The position numbers were made by a program, and so were the translations under genes. The notes beneath the pieces were generated by a model that ran no database searches, was not told where the DNA came from, and was given only the letters and a program-made list of their open reading frames with translations. From Anaerolinea sp. (GTDB taxonomy: Bacteria > Chloroflexota > Anaerolineae > Anaerolineales > Villigracilaceae), in NCBI GenBank assembly GCA_020720965.1, contig DYNS01000177.1, forward strand, positions 1 through 6,549: a DNA stretch of 6,549 nucleotides. The letters are read 5' to 3'. Positions 1-5,883 of this stretch are shown in pieces; positions within the stretch are counted from its first letter, which is position 1, and each line of letters opens with the position of its first letter.

Positions 1-427
1 CGTGCGCTGGCTGGTGCTGCTCGAATTTTCTGACCTCATGCTGGATGTGCTGCTCTCCTGGGGAACCAACCGCTTCACCTACGTTTTGGTCAACATCCCG
101 CCCCCGCCCTCCGCTTCCAATTACTCCTTCTCCGCCCTGGCGCGGGTTGCCCTGCTCATTCTCACCAGTTACAGCACCGCCCCTCTGCGCCTGGCGAGTT
201 GGGTCGGTTTTCTCATGACTCTCTTCGGCTTGGGCGTTTTTGTTTATGTTCTTTACGTTTACTTTGCCCTGGGCAGCCTACCCGGTTTCCCCTTCCTCGC
301 CTCCATCATCTCCCTCTTTAGCGGAACTCAACTGCTCATCCTCGGCATCATTGGCGAATACCTCGCCCGCATGTTCGAGCGCTCCATGGACCGCCCGCCC
401 TACGTCATCCAAACCCAAACCCCATGA
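1..427 (+). CDS. GT2 family glycosyltransferase, membrane-anchored C-terminal part (5' end outside window)
   Basis: The first in-frame GTG (position 2) is not a believable start, because the open frame holds only the end of the protein: the catalytic GT-A domain with its DxD motif must lie upstream of the window. About 141 residues are visible. SNYS (residues 39-42) is followed by an amphipathic stretch, then two hydrophobic membrane segments (about residues 65-90 and 98-120), and the end LGIIGEYLARMFERSMDRPPYV. That architecture is typical of polyprenyl-phosphate glycosyltransferases of the ArnC/GtrB/DPM1-like group, which transfer a sugar from a nucleotide donor to undecaprenyl phosphate at the cytoplasmic face. 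It is a paralogue of the complete GT2 gene at 4936-5883. The stop overlaps the next start (ATGA at 424-427), so the two are probably translationally coupled. The segment before SNYS (residues 30-38, proline-rich) lacks the H, R and G seen at matching places in the second enzyme. The sugar is unknown. Confidence 0.85.
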   Translation, partial: VRWLVLLEFSDLMLDVLLSWGTNRFTYVLVNIPPPPSASNYSFSALARVALLILTSYSTAPLRLASWVGFLMTLFGLGVFVYVLYVYFALGSLPGFPFLASIISLFSGTQLLILGIIGEYLARMFERSMDRPPYVIQTQTP

Positions 428-1170
428 AAGTCGTCATCCTTCAGCCCTCCTACCTGCCCTGGCGCGGCTACTTCGACCAGATTCGCCGTGCCGACCTCTT
501 CATCTTTTACGATGATGTGCAATACGACAAACACGGCTGGCGCAACCGCAACCAGATTAAGACCGCACAGGGCAAACAATGGCTCACCATCCCCGTACAC
601 AGCGGCGGGGCAACCCAGGGGCTGCTGATTAAAGATGTCGAAATGGACTTTTCCAAACCCTGGGCGCAGAATCACCTCAAAGCCTTGCGCATGTCCTACG
701 CCAAAGCGCCCTTTTTTGCCTCTTACGCCGCGCTACTGCAACCCTTTTACCAACAGCCCCCACCCCTTCTGGCAGATTTCACCATTCCCCTTACCGAGGC
801 GCTTGCCCGTCAGATGGGCATTCTCCACACCCAATTCCTGCGCTCCTCCCAAATTCCCGGCATCACCGGCGAAAAAACCGCCCGCCTCCTCCAAATTTTG
901 CAGGCAGTCGGCGCAGACCACTACCTCAGCGGACCCTCCGCCAAAGAGTACATCCAATCGGAACTTTTCCGGCAGGCGGGCATTGCCCTGGAATACATAG
1001 ATTACAATTATTTGCCCTACCCTCAACTCCACCCGCCCTACGACCCCTACGTCAGCATTCTCGACCTGCTCTTTATGACCGGTCCCGATGCGCCCGGCTA
1101 CCTCCTCCCCCCCAGCAAAGGTGACGATGACTCTCCAGCAGACCATTCAGCAAGTGAACCAATACTTTAG
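424..1170 (+). CDS. WbqC-like family protein
   Basis: This 248-residue soluble protein carries the WbqC-like family signature: an N-terminal MKVVILQPSYLPWRGYFDQI, then DVQYDKHGWRNRNQI (31-45) and WLTIPV (53-58). Further on are YLSGPSAKEYI (167-177) and a late LPYPQLHPPYDPYVSILDLL region (197-216). The family occurs in O-antigen and other surface-glycan clusters. Its biochemistry is poorly established; an aminoacyl (glycine) transferase role has been proposed for a member. The start at 424 overlaps the upstream stop and has no Shine-Dalgarno, suggesting coupling. The family-like sequence ends near residue 228. The last 18 residues, rich in D, S and P after a C7 tract (1107-1113), look like readthrough and overlap the methyltransferase gene by 44 bases. 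One extra C would end the protein at 233 residues (TGA 1122-1124). The family call is confident; the function is not. Confidence 0.9.
   Translation: MKVVILQPSYLPWRGYFDQIRRADLFIFYDDVQYDKHGWRNRNQIKTAQGKQWLTIPVHSGGATQGLLIKDVEMDFSKPWAQNHLKALRMSYAKAPFFASYAALLQPFYQQPPPLLADFTIPLTEALARQMGILHTQFLRSSQIPGITGEKTARLLQILQAVGADHYLSGPSAKEYIQSELFRQAGIALEYIDYNYLPYPQLHPPYDPYVSILDLLFMTGPDAPGYLLPPSKGDDDSPADHSASEPIL
1107..1113 (+). repeat. C7 homopolymer tract at WbqC / methyltransferase junction
   Basis: Seven consecutive C lie 14 bases before the methyltransferase ATG. As given (C7), WbqC reads through the methyltransferase start to a stop at 1168-1170. Read as C8, WbqC would end at TGA 1122-1124, two bases before the ATG. 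Read as C6, WbqC would be fused in frame to the methyltransferase (PPAKVTM across the join). The tract is either a slippage site or a place where the sequence is off by one. Confidence 0.75.
1117..1122 (+). promoter_or_regulatory. Ribosome binding site of the methyltransferase gene
   Basis: AAAGGT (running into GTGA) sits 4 bases before the ATG at 1127. It is the reason for choosing 1127 rather than the upstream in-frame ATG at 1088, which has no such site and would run 83 bases into the WbqC gene. GTG at 1121 is also in frame but overlaps this site. Confidence 0.55.
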
Positions 1171-1762
1171 CCAAAAACTGCAAACGCACGGCGCAACCCC
1201 CAAAGGGGTGGATTACAACGGCGAAGAAGCCCAACGCCTGCGCTTTGAGCAGTTGATTAAGGTCATCAATCCCTCCCCCCCCTTTTCGGTTATAGATTAC
1301 GGGTGCGGCTATGGGGCAATCTTCCCCTTTTTGCAAGAAAAATACCCCCAATTGGAATACTACGGCATAGACCGCCTGGAGGCGATGGCGCAAGCCGGGC
1401 GCGAAACCTTTGGCGGCTTCCCCAATGCCCACTTCACCAGTCAGGAAGCCGACCTGTCCCCGGCAGATTACCTCCTCGCCGGAGCCATCTTCAACAACAA
1501 ATTTGAAGCATCCGATGAAGAATGGCAGGGCTATGCCGTTGAAACCCTGCACCGCATGAATGCCCTCTGCACCAAAGGCTTCTCCTTCAACATGCTCACC
1601 CTATACTCCGATGAAGACCGCATGGCACAACGCCCCGACCTCTTCTTTGGCAACCCTCTCTTCTTTTTTGACTACTGCAAACGCAACTTCTCCCGCAATG
1701 TTGCCCTGCTGCACGACTACGGCTTATACGACTTCACCATCCTCGTCCGCAAAGACCTATGA
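1127..1762 (+). CDS. Class I SAM-dependent methyltransferase
   Basis: The product is 211 residues from the ATG at 1127; an in-frame ATG at 1088 would add 13 residues of low-quality sequence. It shows a Rossmann-type SAM-binding motif I, VIDYGCGYGAIFPFL (55-69), with the acidic D57 and the G59-x-G61-x-G63 loop. YYGIDRLEAM (78-87) supplies the acidic residue (D82) at the end of strand 2 expected to contact the ribose. The second half is unlike common O-methyltransferases. It contains FNNKFEASDEEWQGY (122-136), KGFSFNMLT (150-158) and a very conserved-looking end, CKRNFSRNVALLHDYGLYDF. These recall methyltransferases annotated in surface-glycan clusters, though that is from memory. There is no membrane segment or signal peptide. 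Its position between WbqC and a PLP protein suggests methylation of a sugar or of its acyl substituent; the substrate cannot be told. A C8 tract (1275-1282) lies just before motif I. The stop overlaps the next start (ATGA). Confidence 0.85.
   Translation: MTLQQTIQQVNQYFSQKLQTHGATPKGVDYNGEEAQRLRFEQLIKVINPSPPFSVIDYGCGYGAIFPFLQEKYPQLEYYGIDRLEAMAQAGRETFGGFPNAHFTSQEADLSPADYLLAGAIFNNKFEASDEEWQGYAVETLHRMNALCTKGFSFNMLTLYSDEDRMAQRPDLFFGNPLFFFDYCKRNFSRNVALLHDYGLYDFTILVRKDL
1275..1282 (+). repeat. C8 homopolymer tract inside the methyltransferase gene
   Basis: Eight C followed by four T encode Pro-Pro-Phe (residues 51-53), directly before SAM motif I. It is the longest homopolymer seen in the window. 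A one-base slip would destroy the SAM-binding domain. Confidence 0.7.
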
Positions 1763-2718
1763 AACTCGCCTACGCCCCCCGCGCCTCTGCCATTCTGTAT
1801 CACGCTCTCGCCTCTGCCCCGGCGGCGCGTAAGCCCATCCTCCTGCCTGCCAACATCTGCCCCATCGTACCGCTCACCTTCCTCAAAGCCGGGGCAGAGT
1901 TTCGCTTTATAGACATTTCTCCCATCACCCTGCACATGGATTTAGACCAGGCGCATGACCTGCTAAAAACCGGCGACTACGGCGGCTTGCTCTACGCTCA
2001 CACCTACGGCGAAACATCCACCCCCTCCGGCTTCTTTGCGGAGATGAAATCCATCAACCCCACCCTGCTCTTGATAGACGACCGCTGCCTCTGCCCGCCG
2101 GATGCTCTGGCGCAGGAAGAAAGCCAGGTCGATGTCACCCTCTACAGCACCGGCTACGCCAAAGTTGTAGACCTCGGCTACGGCGGTTACGCCTTTTTGG
2201 CAGACTCTTTGCCCTATCAGCCCCGCGCCCTGCCTTACGCCCCCCAAGCCCTGCAAGAGTTGGAAACCTCCTACAAAGCCGCCCTCGCGGAGCGCCCCCC
2301 AAGCCCTTACGCCTACGCCGATACCCCCTGGCTGCAAACCGAAAGCCCCCTGCCCGCCTGGGCAGATTACTACGCCGACCTTTCCGCCCGTCACGCCGAG
2401 ACCATGCAGCGCCGCATGAGCCTCAACGCCCTCTACGCTGCCGCCCTGCCCGCCTCCATTCAGTTTCCTCCGCCCTATCAGTTATGGCGATTCAACATTC
2501 GGGTGGAAGACCCGGCACGGGCGCGGCAGGCTCTCCTTCGAGCCGGTTTATTCTCCAGCTCCCACTACGCCTCCCTCGCCGGAATCTTCGCCCCCGGCAG
2601 CGCCCCCCACGCCCAGGCGCTTGCCGCCAACGTCCTCAACCTGTTCAACGACCATCACTTTACCCCCCAAATGGCGCAACAGGCTTGCGAAATCCTTAAC
2701 CGCGTCCTCCCACTCTAA
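1759..2718 (+). CDS. Compact DegT/DnrJ/EryC1-like PLP-dependent protein (putative aminotransferase fold)
   Basis: The 319-residue product is short for the DegT/DnrJ/EryC1/StrS family (about 370-400). PRASAILYHAL (7-17) falls where the family's SGT-A-L phosphate-loop lies, so roughly the first 50 family residues are missing. The order of family landmarks can still be followed: ILLPANICPIVPLTFLKAGA (27-46), FRFIDISP (48-55), LLYAHTYG (77-84), LLLIDDRCLCPPDA (103-116) and DVTLYSTGYAKVVDLGYGGY (125-144). By this alignment D107 or D108 would pair with the PLP pyridine nitrogen and K135 would be the Schiff-base lysine. The usual Gln of EDAAQ is not present. GYGGY stands where GEGG is expected. HYASL (269-273) recalls the family's C-terminal active-site histidine region. 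It overlaps the methyltransferase stop by 4 bases and ends 2 bases before wecE. Retained lysine and aspartate argue for a PLP enzyme rather than a dead copy, but the reaction is unknown. Confidence 0.7.
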   Translation: MKLAYAPRASAILYHALASAPAARKPILLPANICPIVPLTFLKAGAEFRFIDISPITLHMDLDQAHDLLKTGDYGGLLYAHTYGETSTPSGFFAEMKSINPTLLLIDDRCLCPPDALAQEESQVDVTLYSTGYAKVVDLGYGGYAFLADSLPYQPRALPYAPQALQELETSYKAALAERPPSPYAYADTPWLQTESPLPAWADYYADLSARHAETMQRRMSLNALYAAALPASIQFPPPYQLWRFNIRVEDPARARQALLRAGLFSSSHYASLAGIFAPGSAPHAQALAANVLNLFNDHHFTPQMAQQACEILNRVLPL

Positions 2719-2720
2719 CC

Positions 2721-3857
2721 ATGTCCCTTCGTGTAGACTTCAATCGCCCTGCCCTGATGGGCAGGGAAATGGAATACATTCAACAAGCCATCCAATCCGG
2801 GCATCTTTCTGGCGATGGCGAATTTACCCATAAATGCCATGCCCTGCTGGAGCAGGAATTGGGCGTAAAAAAAGCCCTCCTCACCACCTCCTGCACCCAC
2901 GCCCTGGAGATGTCTGCCCTGCTCCTCAACATTCAACCCGGCGATGAAGTAATTGTGCCGGATTTTACCTTTGTCTCCACCATCAACGCCTTCGTCCTGC
3001 GCGGCGCCACCCCCGTCTTTGCGGATGTTCGACCCGACACCCTCAACCTGGACGAAAAGCAGCTGCCCGCCCTCCTCAGCCCCCGCACCCGCGCCATTGT
3101 GCCGGTTCACTATGCCGGGGTTGCCTGCGAGATGGATGAAATTCTGCGCCTTGCCCGCCCCCAAGAAATTGCGGTTGTGGAAGACAACGCGCACGGTTTG
3201 TTTGGCAAATACAAGGGCAGCCCCCTCGGCAGCCTGGGCGACCTCGCCGCCCAAAGCTTCCACGAGACCAAAAACTTTAGCAGCGGAGAAGGCGGCGCCC
3301 TGCTGATAAACGACCCATCCCTGGCAGCCCGCGCCGAAATTATCCGCGAGAAAGGCACCAACCGCGCCCGTTTTTTTCGCGGTCAGGTGGATAAATACAC
3401 CTGGGTGGATATTGGCTCCTCCTACCTCCCCTCCGAAATCCTTGCCGCCTTTTTATACGGGCAGTTAGAGCAGCGCGTAACCATTCAGCGCCGCCGCGAG
3501 CAGCTTTGGCAAACCTACTTCAGCGCCCTGCAAGGTTGGGCAAACCGCAACAGCATTCAACTGCCCACCGTCCCCGCCCATGTGGAGCAGGCATACCACA
3601 TGTTTTACTTGCTCCTGCCAGACCTGCAAACACGTCAGCGGCTGATTGCCACCCTGCGCGAGCAGGGCATTTACACCGTCTTTCACTACCTGCCCCTGCA
3701 CCTTTCGGAGATGGGGCAGCGCTTCGGCGGCGCAGCCGGGCAGTTCCCCGTCACCGAATCGGTCAGCGACCGTTTGGTGCGCCTGCCTTTTCATAACGCT
3801 CTTACCCAATCCGAGCAGGAACAAGTCATCGAAAGCCTGCTGGATTTCTGTTTCTAA
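2721..3857 (+). CDS. wecE: dTDP-4-amino-4,6-dideoxygalactose transaminase WecE (RffA)
   Basis: The product makes dTDP-4-amino-4,6-dideoxy-D-galactose (dTDP-Fuc4N) from dTDP-4-oxo-6-deoxy-D-glucose, with glutamate as amino donor and PLP as cofactor. Its 378 residues match the E. coli enzyme (376) nearly end to end. Shared stretches recalled from the E. coli protein include LLLNIQPGDEVIVPDFTFVS (67-86, conservative changes), AFVLRGA (90-96), VRPDTLNLDE, VPVHYAGVACEMD (127-139), SFHETKNFSSGEGGA (179-193), AEIIREKGTNRARFFRGQVD (205-224, two changes) and DIGSSYL (230-236). K184 in HETKN is the predicted PLP lysine and D155 in VVEDNAHG the predicted pyridine-binding aspartate; EDNAHG replaces EDAAQG of E. 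coli. The ATG follows the previous stop by 2 bases with no Shine-Dalgarno, so translation is probably coupled. A perfect 8-bp GC-rich hairpin lies 26 bases into the gene. RmlB, which makes its substrate, is the next gene. Confidence 0.95.
   Translation: MSLRVDFNRPALMGREMEYIQQAIQSGHLSGDGEFTHKCHALLEQELGVKKALLTTSCTHALEMSALLLNIQPGDEVIVPDFTFVSTINAFVLRGATPVFADVRPDTLNLDEKQLPALLSPRTRAIVPVHYAGVACEMDEILRLARPQEIAVVEDNAHGLFGKYKGSPLGSLGDLAAQSFHETKNFSSGEGGALLINDPSLAARAEIIREKGTNRARFFRGQVDKYTWVDIGSSYLPSEILAAFLYGQLEQRVTIQRRREQLWQTYFSALQGWANRNSIQLPTVPAHVEQAYHMFYLLLPDLQTRQRLIATLREQGIYTVFHYLPLHLSEMGQRFGGAAGQFPVTESVSDRLVRLPFHNALTQSEQEQVIESLLDFCF
2747..2766 (+). other. Perfect inverted repeat (8-bp stem, 4-base loop) early in wecE
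   Basis: CCCTGCCC (2747-2754) and GGGCAGGG (2759-2766) are exact reverse complements around the loop TGAT. The stem is seven G-C pairs and one A-T pair. No T-run follows (AAATGGAATAC), so it is not a classical intrinsic terminator. It could fold in the mRNA near the wecE start, or be a by-product of the conserved N-terminal codons (RPALMGRE). Confidence 0.5.
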
Positions 3858-3862
3858 CCCTC

Positions 3863-3868
3863 AGGAGA
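3863..3868 (+). promoter_or_regulatory. Strong Shine-Dalgarno of rmlB
   Basis: AGGAGA lies 7 bases before the ATG at 3876, within the 18-base gap after wecE. It is the best ribosome binding site in the window and suggests rmlB is initiated independently of wecE translation. Confidence 0.8.
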
Positions 3869-3875
3869 CTTCCCC

Positions 3876-4931
3876 ATGAAAAACATCCTCATCACCGGCG
3901 GCGCGGGCTTCATCGGCTCCAACTTCGTCCGTTACCTGCAAACCGCAGAACCCGACCTCCACCTCTACAACCTGGATTCTCTCACCTACGCCGGTTCGCT
4001 GGAAAACCTGAAAGACCTGCCAGACCCCTCCCTCCACACCTTTTTGCAAGGCGATATTGGCGACTCTGCCCTCGTAAACCGCATCCTGCGCGAATACGAA
4101 ATAGACACCATCATCCACTTTGCCGCCGAATCGCATGTAGACCGTTCCATTTTGGGACCTGCCGCCTTTGTTCAGACCAACATCCTCGGCACTTTCACCC
4201 TGCTGGAAGCCGCCAAAAACGCTTGGGCAGGCAACTACAACGGAAAACGTTTTCACCACGTCTCCACCGATGAAGTCTTCGGCTCCCTCTCCCCCACCGA
4301 CCCCGCCTTCAGCGAAACAACCCCCTACGAACCCCGCTCGCCCTACTCCGCCAGCAAAGCATCCTCAGACCATCTCGTCCGCGCCTACTTCCACACCTAC
4401 GGGCTGCCCATCAGCGTGACCAACTGCTCCAACAATTACGGACCCCGTCAGTTTCCAGAAAAACTCATCCCTCTCATGGTGCTAAACGCCGTTCAGGGCA
4501 AGCCCCTGCCCATTTACGGGGACGGCAAACAGGTGCGTGATTGGCTCTACGTGGAAGACCATTGCGAAGCCATCCATCTTGTTCTAAAACAGGGCAAAGA
4601 CGGCGAAACCTACAACGTAGGCGGCGGAAACCAACCCTACAACATAGACCTGGTACAAGAAATTTGCGCCATTCTGGACGAGCTTCACCCCCAGGGTAAG
4701 CCCCACGCCAACTTAATGACCCACGTTCAGGACCGCCCCGGACACGACCGCCGCTACGCCATTGACATCACAAAAATCCACGCCGAACTTGGCTGGCAGC
4801 CCCGTCACGACATCGCAAGCGGCTTACGCGCCACCGTAGAATGGTATTTGCAAAACCCGCAATGGGCGCAAGCCGTTACCGGAAAAGAAGAATACGCCAA
4901 CTGGCTTAATGCCAACTACGCCAGGCGATAA
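3876..4931 (+). CDS. rfbB: dTDP-glucose 4,6-dehydratase RmlB (RfbB)
   Basis: This extended short-chain dehydrogenase/reductase converts dTDP-D-glucose to dTDP-4-oxo-6-deoxy-D-glucose by NAD-dependent oxidation, 5,6-dehydration and reduction. The 351 residues are a normal length. Visible are the NAD-binding GGAGFIGSN (8-16), the adenosine-ribose aspartate in YNLDSLTYAGSLENL (31-45), GDIGD (59-63) and the signature AAESHVDRSI (83-92). The catalytic STDEVFG (130-136) gives T131, D132 and E133, with D132 and E133 needed for dehydration, and SPYSASKASSDHLVR (155-169) gives the Y157/K161 pair. NCSNNYGPRQFPEKLIPL (183-200), PIYGDGKQVRDWLYVEDHC (212-230) and the nucleotide-binding DRPGHDRRYAID (286-297) complete the family pattern. 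All key residues are intact. It has its own strong Shine-Dalgarno. Its product is the substrate of WecE upstream, and possibly of other 6-deoxysugar enzymes outside the window. Confidence 0.97.
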   Translation: MKNILITGGAGFIGSNFVRYLQTAEPDLHLYNLDSLTYAGSLENLKDLPDPSLHTFLQGDIGDSALVNRILREYEIDTIIHFAAESHVDRSILGPAAFVQTNILGTFTLLEAAKNAWAGNYNGKRFHHVSTDEVFGSLSPTDPAFSETTPYEPRSPYSASKASSDHLVRAYFHTYGLPISVTNCSNNYGPRQFPEKLIPLMVLNAVQGKPLPIYGDGKQVRDWLYVEDHCEAIHLVLKQGKDGETYNVGGGNQPYNIDLVQEICAILDELHPQGKPHANLMTHVQDRPGHDRRYAIDITKIHAELGWQPRHDIASGLRATVEWYLQNPQWAQAVTGKEEYANWLNANYARR

Positions 4932-4935
4932 CCCC

Positions 4936-5883
4936 ATGCCCCAAATTGCCCTGGTCATTCCGGTTTACAACGAAGCAGGGGTGATAGAACTCACTCACGC
5001 CAAAATTGCACAGGTTCTCAACAGCCTGCCCCACCCCTGCCGAATCTACTACGTGGATGACGGTTCCGCCGATGGAACCGCCGCCTCGCTGGAACATCTC
5101 GCCGCCCAAGACGAGCGGGTGCGGATTCTTACCCTCAGCCGGAACTTTGGACACCAGGCAGCCCTCACCGCCGGGCTGGATACCGCCGAAGGCGACATCG
5201 TCATCTCGCTGGATGGAGACGGTCAGCACCCCGCCGAAAAAATCCCGGAGATGGTCAACCTCGTTTTGCAAGGTTACGACATCGTCCAGGCGCAGCGCAT
5301 GGACGAGGCAGACCGCCGACCCTCCTTCAAAAAAATCACATCGGATGCCTTCTACCGCCTCATCAACCGCATCAGCGGAACCCGCATTCAGCCCGGCGCC
5401 GCCGATTTTCGCGCCCTCTCCCGCCCGGCGCTCGAAGCCCTTAAATCCATGCCGGAATATCACCGCTTCTTGCGCGGCATGATAGCCTGGATAGGCTTCA
5501 AAAGCGTCATCCTGCCTTACCACGAAGAAAAACGCATGGCGGGCAAGTCCAAATACTCGCTTGCCAAAATGCTCCGCCTGGCATCCGATGCCGTTTTCTC
5601 CTTCTCGCTCATGCCCCTATACATCGGTCTCAGCGTGGGCGGGCTTTTCCTGCTTTTGGCGGCGGCGCAAATCTTGTACGTTCTCTTTATCTTCATTGCC
5701 AAGCCAGCCAACGTCTACATTGCCCCCGGCTGGAGTTCCCTCATGGCAGTCATGCTCATCGCCAGCGGAATCGTAATGATTCTGCTCGGCTTCATCGGCG
5801 TTTACGTTGGCTACATCTTCCAGCAGGTCAAAGGTCGCCCCGTCTACCTGCTAAAAAACCAACCCAAACAGGAAAAAGCATGA
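4936..5883 (+). CDS. GT2 family polyprenyl-phosphate glycosyltransferase (GtrB/ArnC/DPM1-like)
   Basis: This 315-residue enzyme probably transfers a sugar from a nucleotide donor to undecaprenyl phosphate on the inner face of the cytoplasmic membrane. The GT-A domain shows LVIPVYNEAGVIELTH (6-21), the nucleotide-binding YVDDGSADGT (39-48), LSRNFGHQAALTAGLD (67-82), the metal-binding region SLDGDGQHPAEKIPEM (91-106) and GAADFRALSR (154-163). YHEEKRMAGKSKYSLAKM (195-212) leads to two membrane segments (about 219-254 with a kink, and 268-296), then the cytosolic end QQVKGRPVYLL. An in-frame ATG at 4909 would add nine residues but overlap rmlB by 23 bases; 4936, 4 bases after the rmlB stop, matches the family N-terminus. 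No clear Shine-Dalgarno is present, so coupling is likely. The sugar may be the one made by WecE/RmlB, but this is inferred only from context. It ends with an ATGA overlap into the acyltransferase. Confidence 0.92.
   Translation: MPQIALVIPVYNEAGVIELTHAKIAQVLNSLPHPCRIYYVDDGSADGTAASLEHLAAQDERVRILTLSRNFGHQAALTAGLDTAEGDIVISLDGDGQHPAEKIPEMVNLVLQGYDIVQAQRMDEADRRPSFKKITSDAFYRLINRISGTRIQPGAADFRALSRPALEALKSMPEYHRFLRGMIAWIGFKSVILPYHEEKRMAGKSKYSLAKMLRLASDAVFSFSLMPLYIGLSVGGLFLLLAAAQILYVLFIFIAKPANVYIAPGWSSLMAVMLIASGIVMILLGFIGVYVGYIFQQVKGRPVYLLKNQPKQEKA
5870..5874 (+). promoter_or_regulatory. Ribosome binding site of the acyltransferase gene
   Basis: AGGAA lies 5 bases before the ATG at 5880, inside the last codons of the GT2 gene. 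Together with the ATGA overlap it fixes the acyltransferase start. Confidence 0.6.

Noticed and set aside
1088..1126. Upstream ATG start for the methyltransferase
   Set aside because: It would extend the overlap with WbqC to 83 bases and add a low-complexity peptide; ATG at 1127 has an AAAGGT site.
1073..1552. Long minus-strand open frame (159 residues)
   Set aside because: It lies fully under the WbqC and methyltransferase genes, has no recognisable motif, and results from the C-rich coding strand.
2747..2766. Intrinsic terminator between the PLP gene and wecE
   Set aside because: The stem is perfect but there is no T-run after it, and it lies inside a conserved coding region.
2715..3263. 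Minus-strand open frame of 182 residues
   Set aside because: It is antisense to wecE, whose protein is highly conserved; its glycine- and valine-rich translation is typical of a shadow frame.
3858..3875. Promoter before rmlB
   Set aside because: The gap is only 18 bases and is filled by the Shine-Dalgarno; no -35/-10 pair could be recognised.
4909..4935. Upstream ATG start for the second GT2 gene
   Set aside because: It overlaps the end of rmlB by 23 bases and adds nine non-family residues; ATG at 4936 fits the family N-terminus.
4906..5523. Minus-strand open frame of 205 residues
   Set aside because: It is antisense to the GT2 gene, with no family motif and no plausible ribosome binding site.
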